64,000 bases of DNA from Brugia malayi (lineage: Eukaryota > Nematoda > Chromadorea > Rhabditida > Onchocercidae), in the NCBI RefSeq assembly GCF_000002995.4, contig NW_025062475.1:10544187-10608186 (forward strand). Reading direction: 5' to 3'. The number at the start of each line of letters is the position of its first letter. Position 1 is the first letter of the stretch. Shown here piece by piece: positions 49,201-63,149 of this stretch. The position numbers and the translations under genes are program-made. The notes beneath the pieces were generated by a model. The model ran no database searches, had not been told where the DNA came from, and was given only the letters and a program-made list of their open reading frames with translations.

Positions 49201-51067
49201 ACTATTATTAGCTATATTATTTACAAATATTTCTTTACTAGATAGGATGTTGTTTCTAAAATAGATAGACAAGACGTTGCTATTTTCCTACTAAAATATT
49301 AAACAGATTCGATGTTTAGATAGCGGTAGAAATCAGTAGTAGCAGTAGTGGTAATTCATCCTAACTGCTTTAAACAACCTATCAATCTTTTCAATCAAAT
49401 TCATGCACCCATTTCATGACAAACAACAATAAATTTCTTACTAACTATGCAAATTTATATTTTTCTTTACAAATTCTCAATTACAATTTATAAAGGAATT
49501 ACCAAACTGAATTGTGTCATCAAAATTATATAATAACCATATATATCTTTATAGTTAAATTATGATAACCATTCTGAATTATCACAAATTATCTTTTCTT
49601 TAAAAAGAGCAATAAATTAGAAAGTGTAGTATTATATTTGCATGTATTTTCTGATTATAAAAGAATAAAAATGGAATCATAAAATTTCTACAATTTATCA
49701 GAACATTTTCGTGTTAGAATTTAATACCAAAATTCAAAAGAAATTAGCGTCAACAAGAAAAAAAAAAGTCCATTTGTTAAAAATAGAATGATAGAAATCT
49801 TTCGAGAAGAAAATTTCTTTCACTTTTTTTCTTTTCTTTTTACATAAACATAACTGATCGATATAAATGCAAAATTAGGAGAAACTATTAAAATTAAACT
49901 TTTCATATTTCGTCTCGCACCGAATGAATTTCGTGCAATTTCATCAGATATTGAGTAATTTGATAACAAAGAAATGATCAATTTCTCTAATTTCGATAGT
50001 GATAAAAGAGTTTTTCTTTTTTTTTTTAAAATATCCTTCCTATGATGATTAACATAACAATGATTTGCCTAAAAAATTCCTATTATTGATTAAATTTCAG
50101 CAAACGTAAACTTCATCCAGTATCTAAGATATTGTTTGACTTGAAACGAAATAAAATATTGCATTAAATATTTTTATTAGATTTAACCAAATTTCAACAA
50201 AGAAGAAATTAATCTTTTTAATTTAAATCAACGGGCCAAATAAATAATAAACTGAAAAATAAAATAGGAAATCTTTACCGGAATTTGGATACACCACTAT
50301 ATCTTGGACCGTATAAATCAATAGCCCACAAGCCAACAGCAAATTTTAACATAGTCCAATGAACAGATCCTTCACAATGATAATAGCAGTAGTGATAACA
50401 GATGTTTTTTTGAAATAATCAAGTTGAAGCAATTTATTGCTTAACTTATCATCCAGAAATTGAAACCGACTCCAAAAAAAAAAGATTCCAACTAAACTTC
50501 TTTCTCCCTTTTTCTCCTTCTTCCCTTCTCTCTCCCTCTGAGACACTTTCATCTATGCTTTCAATCCTTCAAAGAGAATAATCAGTGAGCGCATTGTGCC
50601 ATCCGAGGAGGCGTTATCGTCTACTACAACTTTCATTCAATCATTGCTTACTTCCTTCCTTCCTTTCTTCTTTCTTTCCGATCGCTGACGCTACTGATGG
50701 CTTCAAAAATGTCCAACCCAACATACTACTGCTAACCACCACCACTACATCTTATATAGCCACTCACATACACATACACATACATGTAGTACAGACACAC
50801 ACTCACATACATACATACACACATGTATATAATTGCACATATCATTTAGGTTGATGTTGATATATCAGCTAATTCCTCATTTTTGTGTGATATTTATGAG
50901 ATAAGAGTCAGTGAGGATTGACTAGTCGAAATGAAAACAACAGATTGTGAGGTAGTGCTGCTGTGATGCTTAGATAAACTTGAATTAAAGAGTAAATTAG
51001 TAGAATTGGAGATGTAAATTTGAAAAAGTGAGAAAATGCACTTTCAGAAAGAGAACGTAAAGGAGAA

Positions 51068-51099
<32 letters not shown>

Positions 51100-52998
51100 A
51101 GGGAGTGAAGGTAGAAGAGTTAGAATTTCCCACTAAAATTAGTGTGCTTCTCTTCATTATGAAACATTCTCAGAAAATAATTAATTAGATGTTTTGTATT
51201 ATGTAACAAAATGTTTTAAATTTCACTTTCAATTGTATTTGTCTCATTATTTCTATCTCAACAAACATCATTTTGTTCTAGTGAAACTAAAGCTATCATC
51301 AAACTATCAAATCTATCACTAAAATTAATGCATTAGAATTGAATTAGAATCATTATTGATTTCTCTAAAAATTGATTAGATGATTAGAACGAAAGGTTGG
51401 GGAAAGAAGATTAAAATATTAGAAATATGAATATATAAGAAAAGCGAGAAACTTAGTGCAAAGAGGAATAAAGTGAATTTTAATTTTAAAAGATATTAGT
51501 GTTAGATTTAATCAAACTTAATATAATGTAACATTTGCATTTATTTATCATTGCTGCACTCATTAACAAAACTTATATTTATTAAAATTCATTGCTAATA
51601 TAAATTTCAAATGCTTTGATCTCAATTAACAAATGTTATTAGTTCAACAAGCATTACAGCAGCAATATGTCCAATATATTTAACATCATATGTCATACAT
51701 CTTGCATAGATGATAATTAAACAAGACAGAAGGTGTGAATTTTATAATTTGTAGTAATATCAACTTAATGAGTCATTCCCCGAATCTTTGAGAAAGCAAA
51801 ACATTTCAGAATAATTTATAAAAAAAAGAGAAAATAATTTTTCACCTAAGACTTTCTTTTAGGCTTTCGTTTAATAATGCTGATGTCACTCAATAAAAAA
51901 AAAAAAAAAATCATTTCTTCAAAAATTCTTATTTAATACTCTTTTCTCTGAAAAAAAAAAAAAAAAAAAAAAAAAAAACGTTTATCACATTTATATTTTG
52001 AATGCGTTATATTTCAGGAAATTAACCGAAAATCTAAACTTTTTATTTATGCTGTTTTCAATTCTGCACTGATAGGAATGCAACTTATGATTAAAAAATG
52101 AGTTAGAAAGAAATTTTTATTGATAGAAAGACGAAAAAAGAATAAATAAAATTAATAAATAAAGAAATATATAAAGTTTTTATTCAAAACATCATCAAAA
52201 TTAATGAGCCAAATTGTTCTAATTTCATGAAATTCAATCTAACTTACTAATTTCATCTAGTTGTTATAGACAGTCATTCGAGAGGAATAATATAATTTAA
52301 TAATACATTTCTTTACATTATCTAAAATCACTGCAACATACTTTTAACATTAACAAATGTTTGGTGATAAAGATAGATCAGTCCAAGCAAGTTAAGTAGT
52401 GTCATTTAACATTGTAAGTTGGCAAAGTAGAACTTAAGCTATGTTTACTTTTTCTTGAAAACTTTCCTGAAAACACTTCTTTTTTTCGGATTTAGTACAT
52501 ATGTCAAAAATTTTTTACTTTTTTTTTAAAGACGCATAAGTTAAACAAAATAACCGGTTCTGTTAGAAATTAGTTCTCTTCCGAGAGAAACTTGAAGGTT
52601 GAAAAAGAAAGAAAAAGGCGATTTTGTTTGTTATTTGTTTAAATAGTATTAAAAATGTTATTGAATTAGTCGTAAATATGATGGCTTCTACTTGAATTTA
52701 ACAGTTAATTACTACCTTAACTTTTTTTTAATCATCCAAGAATGTCAACTCACATTCTACTGCACTTTTGTGATGTTTCATATGTGAAATTTGATGAAAA
52801 TAGTAAAATTTATGAAAAATAACAGAATATTATTTTATTTTGTAATGCTTTCTCTTGGATGAATTCAAAAAATGCTGTCTTAATAAGTAAAGTAAGGATA
52901 CATTAGTCATTAATCGAACCTTCTCAAGGTTAACAATCATTCCAATTTGGCGATTATGTCCCATTTAGAAATTGATGCTCATCTTAGATAGAGAAAGG

Positions 52999-53035
<37 letters not shown>

Positions 53036-56000
53036 GATACGGAACGAAATGAACGAATGAATAAAATTTCTCTCTGCTTGCTTAAATGTCGAACATAAGT
53101 GATGTATGTAGAGGAGGAAATGAGAAATGTTTTGCTTTATTTGAACAAAAATATGTAAATTTGATGATGGAGCAAAAAGAAAAAGAAAAATACACTAATG
53201 GAATGATTAAAAGGGATGGATGGATGGATACACATTATAGCATAGGTAATTTTGTATTACTGCTATTGTAAGTAGTGTATGTCAATTATTGGAGGTGAAT
53301 TGTAATTGAATGTGTAATTCGTAGTTAAATTAATAATTATTAAAATTTGCTGAATCATAAAAAAGATGAAAATGAAATAATATACAAAAAGAAAAAAAAA
53401 AAACATACTAAATTTGTGCTGGTAATGCTCGAACAAAGAGCATTTTTTTGCCAGGTTTTGTTAATGAATAAAAAGGAGAAAGAGGAGAGAGAAAGGGGGA
53501 AAGAAAGAAAGAAAGAGAGAGAGGGAAAGGGATCAATGACGAACTACTTCTTCTTTCACTCAATTCATCAGCAGAATCTAAAATGTCAAACGACAAAAGA
53601 GGACAACGATTAAGAATGATTGCAAGAAGGATAGATAGTATGAGAGGACGTCTAATGGAGAAAAGCGATGAATTTTATGTGCTCTTTCTTCTGTATATCA
53701 CAAATATCAAATTATAGTACAGAAATTATTCCTTATATAATCAAAGAATTCTATTTAATAACCTTTTCCATATTTCACTATCTTAATGGACACACAAATT
53801 ATTTCCTTTTTTATTCCAATGCTGGAAGAAATTAAATTGAATTTTCAAAACTTTAATTTTCAAAACATATATATGGAAATGATTTTGAGTCCATCATTGT
53901 AATTAGTTTTTGAAGAGGAACTGGATTTGAAAATCTTTGATATGATGTTGACAGAAATGAATTTATAATTAGATTATAACAGTAATAACCATTAAAAAAT
54001 GGAATAAAAATAATTTAATGCTTCTAAATTATACTTCTAAATTATTAAGATGTTTAAATACTTCTATATAATACTTCTAAATTATTATGATATTTAAAAT
54101 AAAACAGATCAAATTATACTTCTTTTTAATTTTTCAAAGATTTTACGAGGAGAAAAGTGTTTACCATCTCTAATAATTGCACTGAATGCAAAAAGGTACT
54201 ACTTACACTATTTTTTAAAATTTAACAACAAAGCTTACAACACTTTTGGAATTTAAAAAAGGAAGAAATAAATGAACCTTTTCTAAAAGGTAACACTATC
54301 TGATGATATTCTACTGAATAACTAATTATGAAATTTTAATCCATAAGGATAGAAGTCAAACATTATGCAAAGAAAGCGAAAACTTTTTATAAGTCCGATA
54401 AAATGGCTTTCTTTCATCGAATATGAAAAAAAGATGATTAAATGGAAACTATGTATGAACACAAATAAATGAGAAAACATTAAATTATTACGAGGATATT
54501 CAATTAAATTAAAAAAAAGGGAAAAGAAATATCAGTTTTTGTGAAATAAAAGAGAAAAAAGCGAAAAAAAAAGGTCAAGCAATGTAAAGGTAATTAATTA
54601 CCTTTATAACTTCACAATGATAAAAGTTTATATTTAAAAACATCTAATAATCTGAAATAGCATCAATCACTTAATTATTATCAATTTTTCCTCAAATTTT
54701 TTTGAAAAAATGAGATTATTTAATGATAATTTCCGTCTCTAATTAAAGTTGTAAAAGAGAAGAAATGATAATAGCAAGAGAGCAGAAATGATAAGAAAAA
54801 CTGGAAGCGGAAATGTCTGTTGATCGCTTTTTTCAGCTTAAGTACCTTATATTTAGCTATAAAATGAAATGTCTTTACCTCTATATAATACATCGATCGA
54901 ATGATTACAACGAATAGCTTACTTTCATCCGAAAATTAATTGTAAAAAAAGAGTCAATTTTGTACAAATTTGAAAAGAACTTTTTTTTTCACATAAAAAA
55001 TTTTTTCGACAATTTTTTATGAAATATTGGAATTTTCAAAGAAAAAAAAAAAAAAAACAGGTAAGGAGCAATCCTAAAACAATGTGGAAAATTAAGGTAA
55101 AAAGAAATGTAAAAGTGTAGAAATGCTAAAAGTGATAAATATTAAAATCTATTTCCGATATATTAGATTACTGAATATGAGAATTCGTTTGAAGGCAAGA
55201 AAAGAAGGTAAGAAAATTAACTCATTCTCGAAAATGCACGATGAAAGTGAGCAGTTTGAAGAAAGGTTACCTTTCTCTAATGATAAAGATAACGATGACC
55301 TCCATTGACCTATCTTTTTTCCAAAGAAAAAATACTAATCATTTATCATTATATCATTCATACATGTTGACTTTTACATTGCATTCAAGATGTAAAGAAA
55401 AATTTTTTTCAAAACATTTCATCGTCATACAAGGATTAGCAAAAAAAAAAAAAAGAAAATTTCCATTGGATATTAATTAGGATTGTTTGATTTATGAGAA
55501 AGATGATGAACCCAAACACCATATCCACTACAATTCCGTAAATCTAATAATAGTATTTAAATCTTTTTTAATCAAAAGAAGGATAAATTGAAAATGGCTC
55601 AAATATTTGATTAATTATTTAATCTGAAGTGAAAAATTATCACTTAATGATAATGAATTTTTTTTTTGTTTTTGGTATTTGCTAAAAAATTTCTGTAAAT
55701 AAATTATTAGAGGAAATGATCTATATAATTACAATGTATAATAATATTATATTATGTGAGGAAAATTAGACGAAATGAAATTTGAAATGTGAGAATTTAG
55801 GAAGTATCGATGTGCAAGCATAAGCACAAAATAGACTGACCACTCACTGTCAATCATTTCCATTCTACAATTTCAATGACCAACCAACTCTTTACGAGAT
55901 GTAAACTGAATAACTGTGCAAATGAATAAATGAATGGACAGTAGAATAAATAATGCAGTTGTGAACAATATGTATGATGAAGTAAACAATAATAATGAAG

Positions 56001-59000
56001 GAGTAAAAATAATCGATAAAAATCAGCTAAGAGAGAGAGAGAAAATCTCTTGTAAGAGAATAATCAAGCTTGTGATGTAATAGACTTATATAATTTTTAA
56101 TAAATTAAAATTTGATTCGAATTTAAGGTTTATCTTTTGTACTGATATTAATATCCTTTCATCTTATCGGCATTGTAGAAAAACACAAAAACATTAAAAT
56201 AATTGTTACGAAGGTTAATGCAATAAAAAAAAAAAAAAAAAGAAAAAAAAGAAACGAAATGGATTATACTAATAAGGTTATAAAGGTTAATTTTTAAGAC
56301 TTACTTTAACTATAATGAATTAATAAACCTGAATAGAGCATGCAATTAAATTAAAATATTACTAAGAAAATAGTACAATAAGATTCACAGATATTTCTCA
56401 TATTATAAAAATTTTTTTCTTTACTTTTTATTACCTTTTTTAACTTTTAAAAGAATTATTTCTTGTAAGTAAAAAGTAAACTGTGTGTGTTAAAAGTATC
56501 CTTCCTTGTAAATAAAAGTAATCTTTTCAAAATTATTTTTATATATTAAGATTCCTGTGGATTAAATCCTTCCTTGTAAATAAAAGTAATCTTTTCAAAA
56601 TTATTTTTATATATTAAGATTCCTGTGCTGTTAATCCAATAATTTGCTGATAGAATCAGAAATAATTCTAGTAGAGAGATGTAAGAATCATAATGAATTC
56701 AATTCCAAAACTGTTTTAGCTGCAAATACTGCATGCAATATGAGTGCAGCAAATGGTTGCATGCAATTGCATTTGTTCTCATAATAATTTGTTATTTTGT
56801 GCATTTTTTACAATAAGAATAAGTGAAAAAGTATAAGAATAAAATGAGGTATAATTCATAAAATGACAATCTGAGAAATAACGCATGCAAATCGTTCGGT
56901 GACATTTTAAGAAATAGAATAATTAACGCATGCAATCTTCTAAGGAATCATGCAATAAGGGAAAACAGCAATAGCAAAAGATTATTGTAATAAAACTTTT
57001 TTTTTTTTCTTTTTTACTATTCAAATATGAAATGTACACTTATATTCGTACATTTATACATACCGTTATTCTTAATTAATTAAATTAGTAAAATAAATAT
57101 AAAAGCGAATTGATTAATTGAAAAGGAGCAAATAATAATTACTAAGAATTACTATAATGTATATGAAAAAAGCATTTTAAAAAAGCATTAAAAAAGAAAA
57201 TAAAAGGGAACCTTTGCTCCTCAGCAACAACAGCTGAGTTATCAATTTTGCTAGCAATTTTGTCATCGTTATCAACGTTTTCCTTTTGTACAGTATCAGC
57301 GTTATGTGATATTTCAGATTGCTGAAATTTCAAAGTACCACTTGGAGCAGCAGTAACCGATGAGATTGGTGATAAAGTTGAGCCCGATGTGTTGCAACCA
57401 GTGCGCTGTAGCGAATTATCAACAGTTCCAAGCGATGTTACAGCTTCTCCTCCTCGTGTCGCATTATTGATGGTTGTCGTTAGAGTGGAAGAAGATGGTG
57501 ACACACCACGAATGCGTCCACTAAGCCATTTTCGTAAATAAATTTGCGAACGGCTACAGTAAACATAATTGATTACTTTAAAAGCAAAGCATGAATAAAG
57601 CTTAACGATTACCGGCATTATTTTCTTATGAATAATCCCTATAACCTGCACATTTCAACAATCAGAAGCATTCCTATTTCAAATTAACTACTACTGCAAG
57701 ATATGCGGGATCATTCATGCAAGAAAGAAATCGTAAAATAAAATTACCAAAAAAATTACTGCAAGAAAAAAAAGCAACATGCATTGTAAATTAAACTTGT
57801 TAAAATCATTTCAGTTAGACCTTCCCTTTCATAATACTAATTTTATTATTTTTCAAAGTAATTCAAGATCTATTCTAAATTAAACTTAAATCACTATCAA
57901 GATTTTTGCCAATTTTAAATTAAAAATTATAAAATTATTTCACCACTACAACTTTGTACATAACCGACATATTCAAACTATTAAATCAAACTTCTTGAAA
58001 AATTGCAATTTCAATGGTTTTTTACATTGAGTTGATATAGCTTGAAACGAACTGATTTAAAATTTTCAAAAGTTAAATAATTTAATAGAAAGCATTCATA
58101 ATTAGTAAAATTATAACAATGTAATACCAGAAAAAGCGAGATGCGATGACAGGTGAAGTGGTGTTATAAGATGAAGCATAATCTCGAGCACTTGATGAAT
58201 TACCATTCATCGTATTCTGGGATTCACGGCTTGAATGCCTAGAAAAACTTTGATTATTTATAATTAATATTTCAAAAAGTTGCAAGTATTATTGAGTAAA
58301 TGAAGAATTAGAGAGAAATCACATAATTCAAACTGTGAAAAGGATTTTGAATTATTCAAGTAAACAAGAACATATCCAAGAAAATTGTCATAAATAAATT
58401 AAAACTAAATCACTCATATGTACGAGACAAAAATAGATTTCTTGGCCACGGTAGCTAGAACATTTTAAATTTACAAATTCAATAAGATAACAGCGTTGAA
58501 AAATTGTTTAGTCAAAATGAAATGAACCTTAAAAATGTGCGTTCGACACGAGCACGTCTCCTCATCTCTTCCATACTTTGATATTCCGTTCGTCCACTAA
58601 AATAATTAAATGTCATTCAGTTGAAAAGAAATTTATTATCACTACTATTTATCTCTTATCATTGCTACTACTAAACATTATTATCACTATTACTTTAATA
58701 AAGATAGAATAAACCAAATCAGTTAAATTTTGCCCAACTATCAAGCTCATTTTAAACTATATATATATAATGGGAATTAGCTAGAAGAGTAGAAAAGCTG
58801 TATTTCATAGACTGAGCCAAACATATGCTATGAAACCTACTGGATTTCTGTTTAAAAAGATTGTTTAATGTCAGTAGCTTTGGCGGAAATAAACTTTGAT
58901 GAAATAGCAGCGATATGCTAATATAATAAAGCTAATCTATTCATTTCATTTATTTGATGATAATGAAAGTAAGAATTGCACAAAATAATAAAAAAAAAAA

Positions 59001-62000
59001 TTCAATTCTTTTGCTATCGAATTATGTGAAATTCTCGTTATTATTAGCATGATTACTACCATTATCATTATCATCACTTATCATTCATCGACTAAGTTAT
59101 TCAAAAATGCTTAAAATAATGATAAGTAAGAGGATAAAACAAGCATTATTGAATACTCAGACGAAGATTGTACCTTTTGACTACACAAAACATATCCACT
59201 TAATTCCATGAATAAAAATTATTATAAATCTCTAGGATTACTATTGATATCTTATTATCAAATACAACATGTGTTCATTTGTATCAATCTTATCATTACT
59301 ACCAACTTACAGTTACTTAGAATCTTCTACGCTTGTCAACTCATTATGATTTATGCAGTCATTCAAACATAAACTAAATCTATTAAATGATAGAACAAAT
59401 AAATAATTGATAGTAGACATATTGTCGTGGAAGAATTTGGTTAGACTAATAATTAGTCATGAAGTCATCTGTGCTATTATATCACTTGAAAAGTATTGGA
59501 AATGATAAAAAAATTGATCCATTAAACAATATGACAAAGAAAAAAACTTAAAATATTTCAAAATGTAAAACAAACTTTTCAATAATATCTAGCAAATTCC
59601 GCCACGATTTTTGCATTTGTTAAAGTAGCAGAATGATGAATACATGCAGCAATTTGTACTTTCACTAAATGAAAATTAATTTTGTGTTGTATTCATATCA
59701 TATCATATAGATAGATAAACTGATAGGTAGATTGATAGATTGATAGGTAGAACTACTAGTGATAATCTCTTTTTTATAAATTAAATGTAAAGTAAGGGGA
59801 ATAAATGTTTTTATAATTGAACGAATTAAGAAATAGAAAATGTCTGCGAACTTATGAATTAGAATCTAATGAATGTGACAATTTTGAATGTCGAAGAAAT
59901 GAATAAATTTGACTAAATTAAAACTTCATAAAAATTGTATTTACTTTAAAAAATTTTTTGGCAGCTACACATCAAATTAACTGACCAAATTACAATAATT
60001 GACGAATTCCTCCTTCAAAATATGGAGAAGAATTTTCGAAAATTGCATAAAATAGTAGAAAAAAAAAAAACGAATGAATATTAATAAATTAAAGTCTACG
60101 TAAGCTTTTTCATTTCTTTTGAAATGATATTAATAAGATGCGACAATCAATGCGACAGTGTAAATAATAGTTATCGTAACCAGGCACACTGGCATAGGTA
60201 CATAAATAGAACGAAGATATGCAAGGATATATGGTTGTTCTTATTCTTAAGTTACATAATCTAAATCAAAAAACTTTCCCAGTGACTGTTATTAGCAAAA
60301 AGTTATTTTAAAGTTACTAATTGAATTTCTTAGAAAGAACAAATCTTACAGCAAAGAAAACGATGATAAAATTCAATGAGAAAAATTGCAAAAGAAGAAT
60401 ATTATGACAAGATCAGTGTGATCATTTAGCAAAAATTTGTTTAAGGTATTTTTTCTTTTTTTAAATTGAGAAACAAGAAATGTGATTACTATGATTATTA
60501 TTTGAAGATCATATAGTATTATTAAATTTTTGCAATGAAAAATTAAAAATTGAAAAAAAAAATCCAAGAAAGAAGTTGAAATTTTAGAAAGAGAAAGTAA
60601 CAAATATTAAGTATAATACAGCAAAGTAAGCTTGGATAAGCTAAGAACAAATTGTGCTACTAACTTCATATTTAGATAGAAAATACTACCATTCCTCTAG
60701 CAGTCTATCTTTTAAATTCGTTATTTCGATATATTTTTTTCTAATAGTATGACTTTTCCTTTCTCTCTCCCTCTCTTCTCTTCTAAAAGAAGAGGGAGAG
60801 AGGGAGAAGGACAGAGAGAGAAAAGGATAGAAACAATCCATCTTGCAATTTGTATAACTAATAAGCCAAAAGGGAATATATTTCATCAAAGACATCGAAA
60901 ATTCTACTAACTGAAATGATAACTGATAAATGTGTATGAGTTACATACTCCTTCTATCATATCACATTGTCAGATTAACCTTTGTGATGCGCAAATGGAT
61001 GATTAAATATGATAATGAGCTATTCACAGTTCCAATAACTACAAGCGCTTTCCTATTTGTAAATTTGAATTTTTTTTTCTTACAGAAAACTACTGCTTTT
61101 GGTAATTTAGACAGACTAAGCAGAAAATATAAAAAAAATCAATCGCAAGAAAAAAAGAAGGAAATTGCTCATTTAAATTGAAGTAATAATTATTTACTCA
61201 TTTACAGATCAAATTATTTCGAAATAGTGTTAACAGCGAATTTACAATTCAAAACACCGCGCATAGCTATTTTTCAGATAATTTATCAGAGTACTTATAT
61301 CTATGTATGATAAACAAATTTTCTCTTTTTCGGTTAACGATCTAATTTAATGTAAAACGGAAGGAAAAAAATTAAAAGTGAAGCGCAAAAGGTACAAAAT
61401 ACTTTGAAAGAAGAAATTGTTAAGAAAAAAATATATAATTAAATTTTCCTAATTAAATGAAATATAAGAATTTGTAACAAGCTAATTAAAGAGAGACAAG
61501 GAAAGAGAGAGAGAAAGAGAAAGAAAACAAGCGTAAATATTTATCAATGAGTAAAAGAGATGTTAAATTGTCCACTGAAATTTGATCACGAATTATTTAC
61601 TCAATACGAAGATAGCAGTGTTTTCTAAGTAGTATACTTACAATATAAAGTGTTGAAATTTCATTTCACTACCACACTAACAGTTCCAATTGATCTTTGA
61701 ACAAACAAGAAGACAGCAATATGACAGTGCGCAATGACAGGCGCACCTGTACAAACTCATCATTCAACGGCTACTATTTAATAAATAGTTAACACATCAT
61801 CTATTAACAGTGCTCTTTTCCGTACTACGATTATTTAATATTTAATGAAAATTCAGTGCTGAAAGATCTTTTAGGAAAGAAAAACTTAAAACTTCTAAAG
61901 TTTTATTTACACAACCAAAATGTATCATCAATATCATCAATGCTATAATACTATCAGGAATTAAACAGGATCCGTAAAAACTAAAGTTTCTGCAGCTTTG

Positions 62001-63115
62001 TTTACAATAATCAGAAAGTGCATCATCATCACTGACATTTTTTATAACAGTTTTTGAAAAATTTGAATATTAATTTATTTGAAATAGAATTAAAAGATAT
62101 CCTAAAATTAACCTATAGCGAAATCGACTTCCAATGCTAAAGAATGATTTTGGTGGCGGTATCGGTGGAGCAATAAGTCGAAAGAATGTATGATGTTCAA
62201 TGCAACTTTTCCATAATGCTTTACAACTTTCCGGATTTTGAATGTTAAAAGTAATCAACGTATCTTCTTCCGTCTGTAATTCATTTCTGTTATTACCATT
62301 TAGGTTATTATTAATTTGTCAATTACATCAATATTCTAAGGAACTATTCCATTATCAACAAAATTTTCTTTTAAAATTTTAAAAATTATTCTCGATTTAA
62401 TTCAGAAACAAACTTATCAATAAACTTCTCTCTCTCTCTTTGCTTTTCAAAAGCATACACTTACATTATCACTTTTGATCGTGCGCATATGTATACTAAA
62501 TAACTTCTTCTTAAATGATAATTTCATAATGGCAGACCACGGATAGATTGATTCACGACGATTACATCGCACAAGCACTACGCCACTGTTACTCACACCG
62601 ATACCAATCATTGTACCATTACTTTCCTGCATCAAATTTTATTCAGAAATTAATGAAATTTAAGAATCTTAAGAAATACTTTCAGTTAATTAATAGTTAA
62701 TTAATATTTTATTTAATGAACATTGATTATTCGATTGGACTTAATATAATAAAATTATAGACTGATATAAAAGGAAATAATATTAAGCTTTAAAATAATT
62801 TAAAAAAAAAAAAAAGAAAATATAATATATCATTAAAATGATAACCTTAGCCGGATAGAGATCAATACCATATAGGTCGAGATCCTTGGCATATTTTAGG
62901 AAATTGAATTCTGCTTCAGCTGGACTTTGTCCTTTATGAAGTTTATGTAAATCGATTACATTCTTAACTAGGGCAGTACTCTGTTCAGGAATAAATTTGA
63001 ATTCATTAAGGTATGAGGTACCATGTTCCTCCTCACTGTAATCACCAAATTCTGCTGAAAAATTAGTTTCACCTTGTTATAAGCTAGGAAATTTCAACTA
63101 TTTCAAACAATTCTA

Positions 63116-63149
<34 letters not shown>

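Larger units (their letters stand above)
50353..57211. other. intron of the phosphatase gene, right part
   Basis: 6.9 kb of AT-rich DNA with CA, GA and poly-A tracts and a 68-bp-period duplication at 56499. No exon or RNA gene could be supported. Confidence 0.55.
58597..62112. other. 3.5-kb intron of the phosphatase gene
   Basis: AT-rich. It contains a GATA/GATT-like tract at 59706-59752, a GA palindrome near 60757-60822 (CTCTC arm facing GAGAG arm) and a GA tract near 61500. No exon found. Confidence 0.55.

Noticed and set aside
50585..50854. 89-codon ORF ending in a Thr/His repeat
   Set aside because: The end is a translated CA microsatellite, and the rest has no motif or splice context.
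53347..53613. Lys/Glu-rich ORF and its antisense Ser/Leu-rich partner
   Set aside because: Generated by the GA/GAAA purine tract.
55123..55308. 61-codon charged ORF in a phosphatase intron
   Set aside because: Looks at first like a small exon, but has no splice-site pair in phase and no similarity.
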